Part shown: piece by piece, positions 25,099 through 32,511 of the stretch
How the letters are laid out: the number at the start of each line of letters is the position of its first letter
Numbering within the stretch: position 1 is the stretch's first letter
Source of the DNA: Microcella putealis
Lineage (GTDB): Bacteria; Actinomycetota; Actinomycetes; Actinomycetales; Microbacteriaceae
Reading direction: 5' to 3'
Length of the DNA stretch: 64,000 nt
NCBI RefSeq assembly: GCF_004216575.1
Contig: NZ_SGWW01000001.1
Location: 957,772-1,021,771, forward strand
Program-made: the position numbers and the translations under genes
Notes under the pieces: model-generated
What the model was told of the DNA's origin: nothing
Seen by the model: the letters and a program-made list of their open reading frames with translations, nothing else
Databases searched by the model: none

Positions 25099-25125
25099 GA
25101 GTAAGTCAATCGAATGGACTTACTC
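25099..25125. promoter_or_regulatory. perfect 9-bp inverted repeat operator upstream of the mannoside operon
   Basis: GAGTAAGTC (25099-25107) and GACTTACTC (25117-25125) are perfect complements with a 9-bp spacer. They lie 78 bp upstream of the binding-protein start and 4 bp beyond the end of the ROK regulator gene. A TTGACC hexamer on the minus strand partly overlaps it. Size and place fit an operator for the adjacent ROK repressor. Confidence 0.6.
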
Positions 25126-25128
25126 CGG

Positions 25129-26415
25129 TCAAGCACTAGATGACGGAAGAAGTAACGATTCGGTACGCGGCGAGAACCAGCGATCAAGAACGAGGGACGC
25201 AGCACCCATGGCGGCAACCGCATCACCCAGCGTCGTTCCCCCAATCGCCACCGGGTGAATGCTGCGTGCGGCGCGCATGCGATCGAGCTCTGCCGGGATG
25301 ATCGTGACGAAGCGATCGGCAACCCGGTTCCAAATGGGCCCACCGAGAACGATCCGATCAAGATCGAGAAGGTTCGCGATCACGGCGAGAGCACGAGCGA
25401 TGCGCGCAGCAGCGCGGTCAAGAACCGCGACGGCACCCGCCTCACCCGCTTCCGCGCGAGCGGCAAGCATGGTGAGCGCCGCATCGACCGCGGTCGTGTC
25501 GTCGCCCGAATCGAGAGAGTCGAGCAGACCCTCGGCGATGGCGTCACGCACGATCGCTTCTGGAGTGCAGGTGACCGCCACACAGCCGCGCAGCCCGCAC
25601 CAACACGGGGGGCCATCCTCGACGACAACGATGTGGCCGATTTCCCCGGCGTTCGCCAGACTGCCCCGAACGACCTCGTGGTTGATCGCCAAACCCGCAC
25701 CGAGCCCGGTACCGAGGTACAGGAAGACGAACGACCCGGTGGACGCTGCGGGCGTGCCGGCCCACAGTTCCGCAATCGTCGCTGCAGCAACATCCTTCTC
25801 CAGGACCGTGACGAGCCCCAGCCTGCGGCTCAACTCGTCGCGCAGGGGAACGCTGTGCCAGCCGGGCAGATGGGGCGGCTCCACCAGGGCGCCCGCGATG
25901 GGGTCGATGGGGCCGGGAGCGGCAATGCCCATCCCTGCAACTCGCGCCCGATCGACGGCGCTATCGGTCAGCACCCCCTCAACCATCTCGACAAGAGCGT
26001 CGATTGCGGTCTCGGGGTGCTGACCGAGTGGCGTCAGGATGCGACGCTCGAGAACCACGTCACCGGCCAGATCGAGCAGCACCGCGGTGGTGACCGTGGG
26101 GTCAAGGTGCACGCCGACCGCGTACAGCGCCGGCGGGTTGAGGCGCAATATCGTTCGCGGCTTCCCCGGCCCGATTGACTCTTTGCCGGCCTCGACGATC
26201 AGCGCTGCATCAAGAAGTCGGCGGGTGATGTTCGTGACCGTTTGCGCTGACAATCCGGTAAGCACCGCCAACTCGACCCGGCTGAGACCAGCAGGTGAAC
26301 GGCGCACGGCGTCAAGAATGACAAGCTGGTTGAAGTCGGCCATGGCGGGAAGGTTGGTTCCCCGTCGACGGCCTGGCTCGGCAACGCCCCGTTCGGTGTG
26401 CGCGCCGTCGCTCAT
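25129..26415 (-). CDS. ROK-family transcriptional regulator
   Basis: 428 residues. The N-terminal winged HTH (LVILDAVRRSPAGLSRVELA, GLSAQTVTNITRRLLD) is followed by a ROK fold with the phosphate loop region YLGTGLGAGLAI and the zinc motif CWCGLRGC. Such NagC/XylR-like proteins repress sugar operons and release DNA when a sugar or sugar phosphate binds. It lies directly upstream of the binding-protein gene, with the inverted repeat at 25099-25125 between them, so it most likely controls mannoside uptake. It begins 18 bp after the SMP-30 gene ends. Confidence 0.94.
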   Translation of the reverse strand: MSDGAHTERGVAEPGRRRGTNLPAMADFNQLVILDAVRRSPAGLSRVELAVLTGLSAQTVTNITRRLLDAALIVEAGKESIGPGKPRTILRLNPPALYAVGVHLDPTVTTAVLLDLAGDVVLERRILTPLGQHPETAIDALVEMVEGVLTDSAVDRARVAGMGIAAPGPIDPIAGALVEPPHLPGWHSVPLRDELSRRLGLVTVLEKDVAAATIAELWAGTPAASTGSFVFLYLGTGLGAGLAINHEVVRGSLANAGEIGHIVVVEDGPPCWCGLRGCVAVTCTPEAIVRDAIAEGLLDSLDSGDDTTAVDAALTMLAARAEAGEAGAVAVLDRAAARIARALAVIANLLDLDRIVLGGPIWNRVADRFVTIIPAELDRMRAARSIHPVAIGGTTLGDAVAAMGAASLVLDRWFSPRTESLLLPSSSA

Positions 26416-26433
26416 GAGGCGACGATAGCGCCC

Positions 26434-27333
26434 TCAGTCAGGCAGGGGCCCCGGCCGCCACCGATAGGCCGGCAGTCCCGTCGCGCCGAGATCGGAGACG
26501 ACGACAAGCCGGCCCGCGTCGGGGAACCGTGCGCGCGCATCCTCATCGAGGTCGCGCATGGCGGTCGTGACCAGCGCGTGCTGCAGGTGCGAGCCAATGA
26601 ACGCAATCGCGGTGACGTGGGGCGCGTCGATCGCGAGCTCGCGATCGAGCGCGCCATCGGGGGTGTAACGCCGCACTGCTCCCCCACCCCAGAGCGCGAC
26701 CCAGAGGCCGCCGTCGGCGTCGACGGCGAGGCCGTCGGGCTCGACACCCTCGTCGTCGATGTGCACCGCGACCCGGCGGGGGCCCACAGCGCCCGTCTCG
26801 GCGTTGTAGTCACGCGCATAGATGTCGCCGGCCGCACTGTCGACCGAGTACAGGGTGCGCCCGTCGGGCGAGAAGGCCAGCCCGTTCGAGATACCGAGTC
26901 CGTCGTCGAGCGTCGTCACCGCGCCGTCGTGCTCGAGCCGCACCAGCACGTTGCCCTCGTGCGGCCCGGCCGGGTCGCGCGACGTCGAGCCGACGATGAG
27001 GCGGCCGGCGGGGTCGATGACGCCGTCGTTAAAGCGCTGGTGCTCGGGCAGGAGGTCGCGCGACGTGGTCACCTCGCCAAGTGCGGAGGCGAATCCGAGG
27101 CGGCGACCCACCGCGAGCAGGTACCGGGCGTCGCCGAGCCGGAACGCGCATCCGACCGGCTCGTCGAGATCGAGCGTGCGCAGAATCTCGAGCTGCGCGT
27201 CGGGCAGCGGGCGGGCGACCGTGAGCCGACCGGCCGGAATATCGACCCAGCTCATCGTGCCGGTCGCCACATCCCAGCGCGGGCTTTCGGCGAGTTCGTG
27301 GCGGTCAACGGGCAGGACGGTGACGGCAGCCAT
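26434..27333 (-). CDS. SMP-30/gluconolactonase family protein
   Basis: 299 residues forming the six-bladed propeller of the family. The metal ligands are recognisable: Glu in HELAESPRWD near the N-terminus, Asn in HQRFNDGVIDPAGR and GISNGLAFSPDG, and Asp in GVEPDGLAVDADGG. It probably hydrolyses sugar lactones in the cytosol or acts as a related hydrolase. It sits 9 bp after the P-type ATPase and 18 bp before the ROK regulator, so the three could be read through, although functionally it fits the sugar side. Confidence 0.92.
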   Translation of the reverse strand: MAAVTVLPVDRHELAESPRWDVATGTMSWVDIPAGRLTVARPLPDAQLEILRTLDLDEPVGCAFRLGDARYLLAVGRRLGFASALGEVTTSRDLLPEHQRFNDGVIDPAGRLIVGSTSRDPAGPHEGNVLVRLEHDGAVTTLDDGLGISNGLAFSPDGRTLYSVDSAAGDIYARDYNAETGAVGPRRVAVHIDDEGVEPDGLAVDADGGLWVALWGGGAVRRYTPDGALDRELAIDAPHVTAIAFIGSHLQHALVTTAMRDLDEDARARFPDAGRLVVVSDLGATGLPAYRWRPGPLPD

Positions 27334-27342
27334 CGCTCCAGC

Positions 27343-29442
27343 CTACGAGAGAGCCTCGATACTCGCCTCGGGTCGCAGGTCGAGCCGCCGCAACAGCTGC
27401 GCATTCAGCGCCACGACGATGGTCGACAACGACATCAGAATCGCACCGATCGACATCGGGAGGATGAACCCGATGGGCGCCAGCACGCCGGCAGCGAGCG
27501 GCACCGCGGCGAGGTTGTAGCCGGCCGCCCACCACAGGTTCTGGCGCATCTTGGCGTAGCTCGCGCGCGACAGCCGGATCACTGAGAGCACCGACCGCGG
27601 GTCAGAGCTGGCGAGGATGACGCCGGCCGAGCCGATGGCCACGTCGGTGCCGGCGCCGATCGCGATGCCGACGTCGGCCTGCGCCAGCGCCGGGGCGTCG
27701 TTCACGCCGTCGCCCACCATCGCGACGCTCAGCCCCTCCGTCTGCAGCTCGGCGACCTTCGCGGCCTTGTCTTCGGGGCGCACGCCCGCGAACACGCGGT
27801 CGATTCCGAGCTCGTCGGCAACGGCGTGCGCGACGGCTTTCGCGTCGCCGGTGATCATGACGACCTGCACGCCGAGCGCGTGCAAGGCGTCGACCGCGTC
27901 GCGCGACTCGGCGCGCACCTCGTCGGCCAGCTTGAGTGCGCCGGCCACGTCGCCGTCGACCACCACGTGCAGCACGATGGCGCCGTCGTCGCTCCACGCC
28001 TCGGTCGCCGTGAGGGCCGAGCCGCCAACCTCGTCGAGCAGACGGGGCCCGCCGACGCGCACGGTGCGACCGTCGACGGTCGCGGTGACTCCGAGTGCCG
28101 CCTCCGAGCGGAAATCGCGGGCGGCCGCCACCGAGAGCTCACGCTCGTCGGCGGCGCGCACGATCGCGCGGGCGAGAGGATGCTCGCTGTCGGCCTCCGC
28201 GGACGCCGCGAGCGCGAGCACCGCGTCGGCGTCGTGGCCATCAGCCGGCTCAACCTCAAGCACGGTGGGCGCGCCGGTCGTGAGTGTGCCGGTCTTGTCG
28301 AAGAGCACCGCGCCGATGGTGCGCATGCTCTCGAGAGCGAGGCGATCCTTCACCAGCACGCCGGCGCGGGCGGCCCGCTCGGTCGCGATCGAGACGACGA
28401 GCGGAATGGCGAGACCGAGCGCGTGGGGGCAGGCGATGACGAGCACCGTCACCGTGCGCACGACCGCGAAGTCGGGCATTCCCACGATCGACCAGACGAT
28501 GGCGGTGATGACGGCCGAGCCGAGCGCGAACCAGAACAGCCACGCGGCGGCGCGATCGGCGAGCCTCTGTGCGCGCGAGCTTGAGGCCTGCGCGTCGGCA
28601 ACAAGCTTGCGAATGCCGGACAGCGCCGTGTCGTCGCCCGTCGCGGTCACCTCGATACGCACGCCGCCGTCCGTGGCGACCGTGCCAGCGACGACCGCAT
28701 CCCCCTCGCCGCGGCGCACGGTGCGCGATTCGCCCGTGATCATCGATTCGTCGAATTCGGCCTCGCCCGAGACGATGCGGCCGTCGGCGGGCACGCGGCC
28801 ACCCGGGCGCACCAGGATGGTGTCGCCCGTGGCGAGCTCATCGGGAGTCACCGTCTCGGTACCGCCGTCAGCGGTCACCCGCTCGGCCTCGTCGGGCAAG
28901 AGGGCGGCGAGCGAGTCAAGGGCGCTCGTCGTCTGAGCCAGCGAACGCATTTCGATCCAGTGGCCGAGCAGCATGATGACAACGAGCAGCGCGAGCTCCC
29001 ACCAGAAGTCGAGCTCGTGCGGCAGAAGGCCGAGACTCGCGCCCATCGACGAGACGAAGGCCACGGTGATGGCCAGCCCGATGAGCAGCATCATGCCGGG
29101 GCTACGCTGCCGCAGCTCGTCGACGGCACCCGTGAGGAACGGGCGGCCGCCCCACACGAAAATGACGGTGCCGAGCACGGGCGAAATCCAGGACCAGATG
29201 CCGCCCATGGGCAGCTCATAGCCGATCAGGTCGGCGAACATCATGCTGAACGCGACGACCGGCACGGCCAGGATCAGGTTCAGCCAAAACAGTCGGCGGA
29301 ACTGCGCGACGTGATCGCCGTGACCGCCGTGACCGGCGTGGCCGCCGTGCGCCCCGCCGCGGCTCTCGTGCTCCGCGTGGTGCTCGTGCTCGTGCTCGTG
29401 CTCGTCTGCCTGCGTGTGGTGGTTTCCGGTCGCATGAGTCAT
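27343..29442 (-). CDS. heavy-metal P-type ATPase, CopB-like (CPH motif)
   Basis: 699 residues from ATG 29440-29442. A His-rich N-terminus (HEHEHEHHAEHE, HGGHAGHGGHGDH) replaces the usual ferredoxin-like metal domain. P-type motifs: TGES, intramembrane C338-P339-H340, phosphorylated D382 in DKTGTLT, and the GDGVNDAPAL hinge. CPH with a His-rich tail is the P1B-3 (CopB) pattern, linked to Cu(I)/Cu(II) or Ag export. The frame runs upstream to 29718 but the promoter lies inside that part, so the later start is preferred. The promoter is overlapped by a CsoR-like palindrome. Confidence 0.95.
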   Translation of the reverse strand: MTHATGNHHTQADEHEHEHEHHAEHESRGGAHGGHAGHGGHGDHVAQFRRLFWLNLILAVPVVAFSMMFADLIGYELPMGGIWSWISPVLGTVIFVWGGRPFLTGAVDELRQRSPGMMLLIGLAITVAFVSSMGASLGLLPHELDFWWELALLVVIMLLGHWIEMRSLAQTTSALDSLAALLPDEAERVTADGGTETVTPDELATGDTILVRPGGRVPADGRIVSGEAEFDESMITGESRTVRRGEGDAVVAGTVATDGGVRIEVTATGDDTALSGIRKLVADAQASSSRAQRLADRAAAWLFWFALGSAVITAIVWSIVGMPDFAVVRTVTVLVIACPHALGLAIPLVVSIATERAARAGVLVKDRLALESMRTIGAVLFDKTGTLTTGAPTVLEVEPADGHDADAVLALAASAEADSEHPLARAIVRAADERELSVAAARDFRSEAALGVTATVDGRTVRVGGPRLLDEVGGSALTATEAWSDDGAIVLHVVVDGDVAGALKLADEVRAESRDAVDALHALGVQVVMITGDAKAVAHAVADELGIDRVFAGVRPEDKAAKVAELQTEGLSVAMVGDGVNDAPALAQADVGIAIGAGTDVAIGSAGVILASSDPRSVLSVIRLSRASYAKMRQNLWWAAGYNLAAVPLAAGVLAPIGFILPMSIGAILMSLSTIVVALNAQLLRRLDLRPEASIEALS

Positions 29443-29449
29443 GTCCGGC

Positions 29450-29478
29450 ACGGTAGTACCCCCCGGGGGTACTGTCAA
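29450..29478 (-). promoter_or_regulatory. metal-ATPase promoter with CsoR-like C/G-tract operator
   Basis: On the minus strand TTGACA (complement of 29473-29478) and TACCGT (complement of 29450-29455) are spaced by 17 bp. Between them lies AGTACCCCCCGGGGGTACT (29455-29473), a near-perfect palindrome. C-tract/G-tract palindromes between -35 and -10 are the known operator type of the copper repressor CsoR. The predicted start of transcription is close to the ATG at 29442, so the message may be nearly leaderless. No csoR gene is in the window. Confidence 0.7.
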
Positions 29479-30218
29479 GCCCTTCGGATCAGGTGCCCAG
29501 AAACCCGGCGCGACGCCCACCAGCGCCACAACACCCGTCCGCCGATCAGCACTTCGACGGCCGCCGCCGGTCGAAACCATCGCGAACGCGGCAGGTCGAC
29601 CATGCCTCCGCGCGCAAAACTCACCGCCGTGACGCCCAGCACCGGGGCGGCCCACGCGGCGAACGTCGCCACGCGCCAGGCGGCGCTGCGTTCGTGGCGC
29701 AGCACAAACCAGGTCCACAGGGCTGTGTCGGCCAAGAAGTCACCCTGGGCGCCGAAGCGGGTCACGCTTGCCGTGCCGCGGGCGAGCTTGCCGTCGGCAA
29801 AGTCGGTCGCGAGCGCGAGCGCGACGGTGGCCGGCGAGCCCAGGCGGTGGCCGGCAGCCGGCAGCGCGCCCCGCGCAACGGTCAGAACGTTGGCCGCGCC
29901 CAGGTCACGCCGCCCCTCCAACATGCCGAAGTGAGTCACCGCCATCAGCCAGCTCGTCACGATCCACGGCAGACCACGCCGGCCGGCGAGGGCGCCCACG
30001 GCTACGTGCACGGCGGTTGCCTCGACGACCGCGCGCGGTCGCTTTCGCGCCTCCCGCCAGCTACGCAGGGTCGCGTCGGCGATGAAGCCGCCGAGGGCCC
30101 GCGGGGCAAAGCCACCGCGTTGCAGCCCTGCCAGCAACTCGTTGGTCGCCGCGCGGCTGTCTCGCCCCGCCAGCACCCGCGCCCGTCGCGTCATATCGCC
30201 ACCGTAATCCGCCCTCAT
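29475..30218 (-). CDS. CDP-alcohol phosphatidyltransferase family protein
   Basis: 247 residues (alternative ATG at 30194). The full catalytic signature D-G-x2-A-R-x8-G-x3-D-x3-D is seen as DGKLARGTASVTRFGAQGDF followed by LAD. Several transmembrane helices surround it, with a further hydrophobic pair near the C-terminus. Members transfer a phospho-alcohol from a CDP-activated lipid or polyol; the acceptor is unknown. The stop codon lies within the -35 region of the downstream metal-ATPase promoter, so transcription through it could affect that promoter. Confidence 0.88.
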   Translation of the reverse strand: MRADYGGDMTRRARVLAGRDSRAATNELLAGLQRGGFAPRALGGFIADATLRSWREARKRPRAVVEATAVHVAVGALAGRRGLPWIVTSWLMAVTHFGMLEGRRDLGAANVLTVARGALPAAGHRLGSPATVALALATDFADGKLARGTASVTRFGAQGDFLADTALWTWFVLRHERSAAWRVATFAAWAAPVLGVTAVSFARGGMVDLPRSRWFRPAAAVEVLIGGRVLWRWWASRRVSGHLIRRA

Positions 30219-30282
30219 CGACCTTCAGCGCACCTGGGCCGAAGCTGGGAGTGACATGCAAGCCGCATGAAAAAGGTACCCC

Positions 30283-30303
30283 TACCCCCCATTCGGGGGC
30301 CTA
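30283..30303. repeat. C/G-tract palindrome upstream of the 54-aa membrane protein
   Basis: TACCCCCC (30283-30290), spacer ATTC, GGGGGCCTA (30295-30303). The core CCCCCATTCGGGGG recurs exactly at 32087-32100 and resembles the palindrome in the metal-ATPase promoter. It lies 85 bp before the start of the 54-aa protein gene. Confidence 0.5.
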
Positions 30304-30387
30304 CGGTCATAAACGCCCCGATCAGGCTTGATTCGTCACGAGCGCATCTCCGGATCGGGGGCACACCCCGATCACATAAGGAGAATC

Positions 30388-30552
30388 ATGAACCTCTTGC
30401 TCATCATTGCGGGAATCATTGCCATCATCTTGCTCGTCACCGGCGGCCTCATCGAAGCCGTCAACTTCCTGCTGTACGTCGGCATCGTGCTGCTCGTGTT
30501 GGCGCTCATCGTTTTCCTCATTCGCGCCCTGACCGGCAACAAGCGGGTCTAA
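30388..30552 (+). CDS. 54-residue membrane protein with two predicted helices
   Basis: From ATG 30388 with AAGGAGAATC immediately upstream. Almost the whole protein is hydrophobic: one helix is NLLLIIAGIIAIILLVTGGL, a second is VNFLLYVGIVLLVLALIVFL, and a basic GNKRV tail follows. It resembles the short two-helix membrane proteins common in actinobacteria near stress genes, with no known function. A hairpin terminator follows at 30588-30622. Confidence 0.8.
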   Translation: MNLLLIIAGIIAIILLVTGGLIEAVNFLLYVGIVLLVLALIVFLIRALTGNKRV

Positions 30553-30587
30553 CCGCCACGCCTTCCGCCGCCTCCACGCGGCGAATA

Positions 30588-30622
30588 CAACGGGGATGCA
30601 CGCCACGCGCGCATCCCCGTTG
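30588..30622. terminator. bidirectional hairpin terminator
   Basis: CAACGGGGATGC (30588-30599) pairs perfectly with GCATCCCCGTTG (30611-30622) across an 11-nt loop, between the convergent ends of the 54-aa gene and the sortase gene. Confidence 0.75.
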
Positions 30623-30638
30623 TCCCGTTAACCCGCAC

Positions 30639-31316
30639 TCACCCCTCGACGGGCTCGGCCGTCACCACCAGGTTGTCGAGATAACTTCCCCGGTCACGGT
30701 CGAAGGCCCCGTCGCAGGTAATGAGGCGGAGCACGTCGTCGGCGGATGCCGCAAACACCGCCGCTGTCGGAAAAGCGTCCTTCGGATACTGCGCCCGGTC
30801 CGTAACCCGGTACACGTGCCCGTCACCGTCACTCGTCGTGACCTCCACCAGGTCGCCGACTGCCAGCTCGTCGAGTCGGATGAACGCGGCGGGCCCGGTC
30901 GGCGAATCCACGTGCGCGGCGATGACGGTCGGTCCGGCAGCGCCAGGCCGACCGCCGCCGCTGAACCAGCCGATGTCATCGAAGTTGGTCGGCACCTCGA
31001 GACTGCCGTCAGCGGCGATGCCGAGATCGATGAGCGGTCGATCGACCCCGATGCGGGGGATCGTCAGGGCGACAGGGATCGCCACCTCCAGGGGCTCCGA
31101 CCGCTCACGGGGCGGCGCGGGCGTCGGGGCCTCCGCGGCGCGGGTCGGCGCGGTGGAGGCGACCGGCCCGGCTACCGAGTCGCCCGCGATCGGCGGCGAC
31201 GCGCATCCGACCATCACCCACACCACGCTGGCGGCGACGAGCGCGAGCCCGCCACGCGTCCGCGCGCGCGTCGAGTGACCGGCAGTACCGACCACTCGAC
31301 ACGCGACCGGCATCAT
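30639..31316 (-). CDS. class F sortase-like transpeptidase, lipoprotein-type signal
   Basis: 225 residues. The N-terminus carries a hydrophobic segment ending VMVGCAS (Cys38), a possible lipobox, then a Pro/Ala linker. The sortase domain covers about 77-222 with catalytic H135 (VIAAHVDSP), C201 (LITCDG) and R209 (DRGSYLDN). Sortases of this class anchor or cross-link surface proteins outside the membrane. The start overlaps the CHRD gene stop (ATGATG), so the two are co-translated and the CHRD protein is the obvious partner. Confidence 0.9.
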   Translation of the reverse strand: MMPVACRVVGTAGHSTRARTRGGLALVAASVVWVMVGCASPPIAGDSVAGPVASTAPTRAAEAPTPAPPRERSEPLEVAIPVALTIPRIGVDRPLIDLGIAADGSLEVPTNFDDIGWFSGGGRPGAAGPTVIAAHVDSPTGPAAFIRLDELAVGDLVEVTTSDGDGHVYRVTDRAQYPKDAFPTAAVFAASADDVLRLITCDGAFDRDRGSYLDNLVVTAEPVEG

Positions 31317-32032
31317 CGGGTGACGTGCTCCGGGCGGCGACGGGCGACGACGAGACCTGCGGCGGCAAGGCCACCAAGCAGGGCAACCCCCGCGACGAAC
31401 GGCAGTGCTGTGGTCTCGGTGGCGGCGCCACCGGCTCCCGTGTCGACACCACCGACCGGAATCTGCTGCAGCTGACCGCGCACGACACCGGCGGTGAACT
31501 CGGCCGTGTGTGAGTCGGCCGAGAAACCAGCCGGGTTCGCCTCAATCGCAGCGAGCGAGAAACCGTCGCCCGTGTCGGCGCCGTTCGCCTCGATGCCCGT
31601 CGTGAACGGGCCCTGCATGCAGCCGGATGCCTCGCGCGTGCCGTCGCCCGTGTCCTCCGGGTTCGGGAAGGCGATGCGCGGCGGGCCACCCTCGCCGGCG
31701 TTCGCCTGGTGGATGTGCGTGGCGGTGCGCGCCGGGCTCTCGTACTCGCCGGTCACGCCCTCGAGCACGATGTCGTAACAAATGATCTCGAGGTCAGAGT
31801 TGATGCGGAACGTGAACGAGCCCGTCGCTCCCTCCTCCCCCGGCGCGGGGTTGCCGTCGGCATCGACGACGGCGTCAGGCGTCGCCATCACCGTGAAGGC
31901 GCTGGTGAAGGCGTCGGGTTCAGGCACCTCGGTGTCGGCGTAGGCCGGGCTGGGAGCGAGCAGCAGGGTTCCGGCGGCAACGGCCGCCGTGCCGACGAGC
32001 GCACTCGATCGGCGAAAAACGGAGCGGGGCAT
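31313..32032 (-). CDS. secreted CHRD-domain protein with C-terminal membrane anchor
   Basis: 239 residues. The signal peptide is about 1-32 (cleavage near PAYA-DTEVP). The CHRD-like core includes NSDLEIICYDIVLEGV, TATHIHQANAGEGGPP and GQLQQIPVGG. The C-terminus has a hydrophobic helix (LPFVAGVALLGGLAAAGLVV) and a basic tail (ARRRPEHVTR), the layout of a sortase substrate, but no LPXTG or LAXTG pentapeptide is visible before the helix. CHRD domains have unknown biochemical function. It is expressed with the class F sortase. Confidence 0.88.
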   Translation of the reverse strand: MPRSVFRRSSALVGTAAVAAGTLLLAPSPAYADTEVPEPDAFTSAFTVMATPDAVVDADGNPAPGEEGATGSFTFRINSDLEIICYDIVLEGVTGEYESPARTATHIHQANAGEGGPPRIAFPNPEDTGDGTREASGCMQGPFTTGIEANGADTGDGFSLAAIEANPAGFSADSHTAEFTAGVVRGQLQQIPVGGVDTGAGGAATETTALPFVAGVALLGGLAAAGLVVARRRPEHVTR

Positions 32033-32085
32033 GACAGTCCTTCCGGTCGGGGCGCCTCGATGCGCCCAGTCACCGGTAGTTCGTC

Positions 32086-32102
32086 ACCCCCATTCGGGGG
32101 GT
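32086..32102. repeat. C/G-tract palindrome upstream of the CHRD-sortase operon
   Basis: ACCCCC, ATTC, GGGGGGT at 32086-32102 repeats the CCCCCATTCGGGGG core found at 30286-30299. It is in the 124-bp gap between the CHRD start and the divergent RraB-like gene and may act on either. Confidence 0.5.
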
Positions 32103-32156
32103 TTGGTCGCGAATGGGCGACTGCCGTTCGGCGCGAGAGCGGATTACACTCCCGGG

Positions 32157-32492
32157 GTGGCTGATCTCCAGCATCACCTGTCGGGCAACGTCGAGCAGTA
32201 CGTGCAGCGCATCAAGATGCACGACGACGTCGACGCTCCGCGACGGGTCGAGCACTTCGCCGAGTTCCGTCGCCTCGCCGACGCTCAGGCGGCGGCGACG
32301 ACCCTCGAGCGCGCTGGCTGGGCGGTGCGCGTCGAACGCCGCCGCATCACACAAGGCCGCTTGATCGCCGCCCGCACGACGACTGTTGACGTCGAGACGG
32401 CCGATCGCTGCACCGAAGAGGTGTTCGCAGCCGTCGCCGAACATCGCGGGCGCTACGAGGGCTGGAACGCCCCCGTGCTTCGCAGCCTTTAA
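32157..32492 (+). CDS. RraB-family (ribonuclease E inhibitor-like) protein
   Basis: 111 residues from GTG 32157. The pattern DDVDAPRRVEHFAEFRRLADA, quoted here as DAPRRVEHFAEFR, with AGWAVRVER, TTTVDVETADRCTEEVFA and GRYEGWNAPVL is the RraB fold (PF06877 as I recall). In proteobacteria RraB inhibits RNase E; actinobacterial members are uncharacterised. TACACT (32145-32150) ends 6 nt before the GTG and no ribosome site is present, so the mRNA is probably leaderless. Confidence 0.85.
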   Translation: MADLQHHLSGNVEQYVQRIKMHDDVDAPRRVEHFAEFRRLADAQAAATTLERAGWAVRVERRRITQGRLIAARTTTVDVETADRCTEEVFAAVAEHRGRYEGWNAPVLRSL

Positions 32493-32511
32493 CGGCCGAC
32501 GTCGGCCGACG

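Noticed and set aside
29300..29420. CG/TG-rich repetitive stretch upstream of the metal ATPase core
   Set aside because: It codes the His-rich N-terminus of the ATPase.
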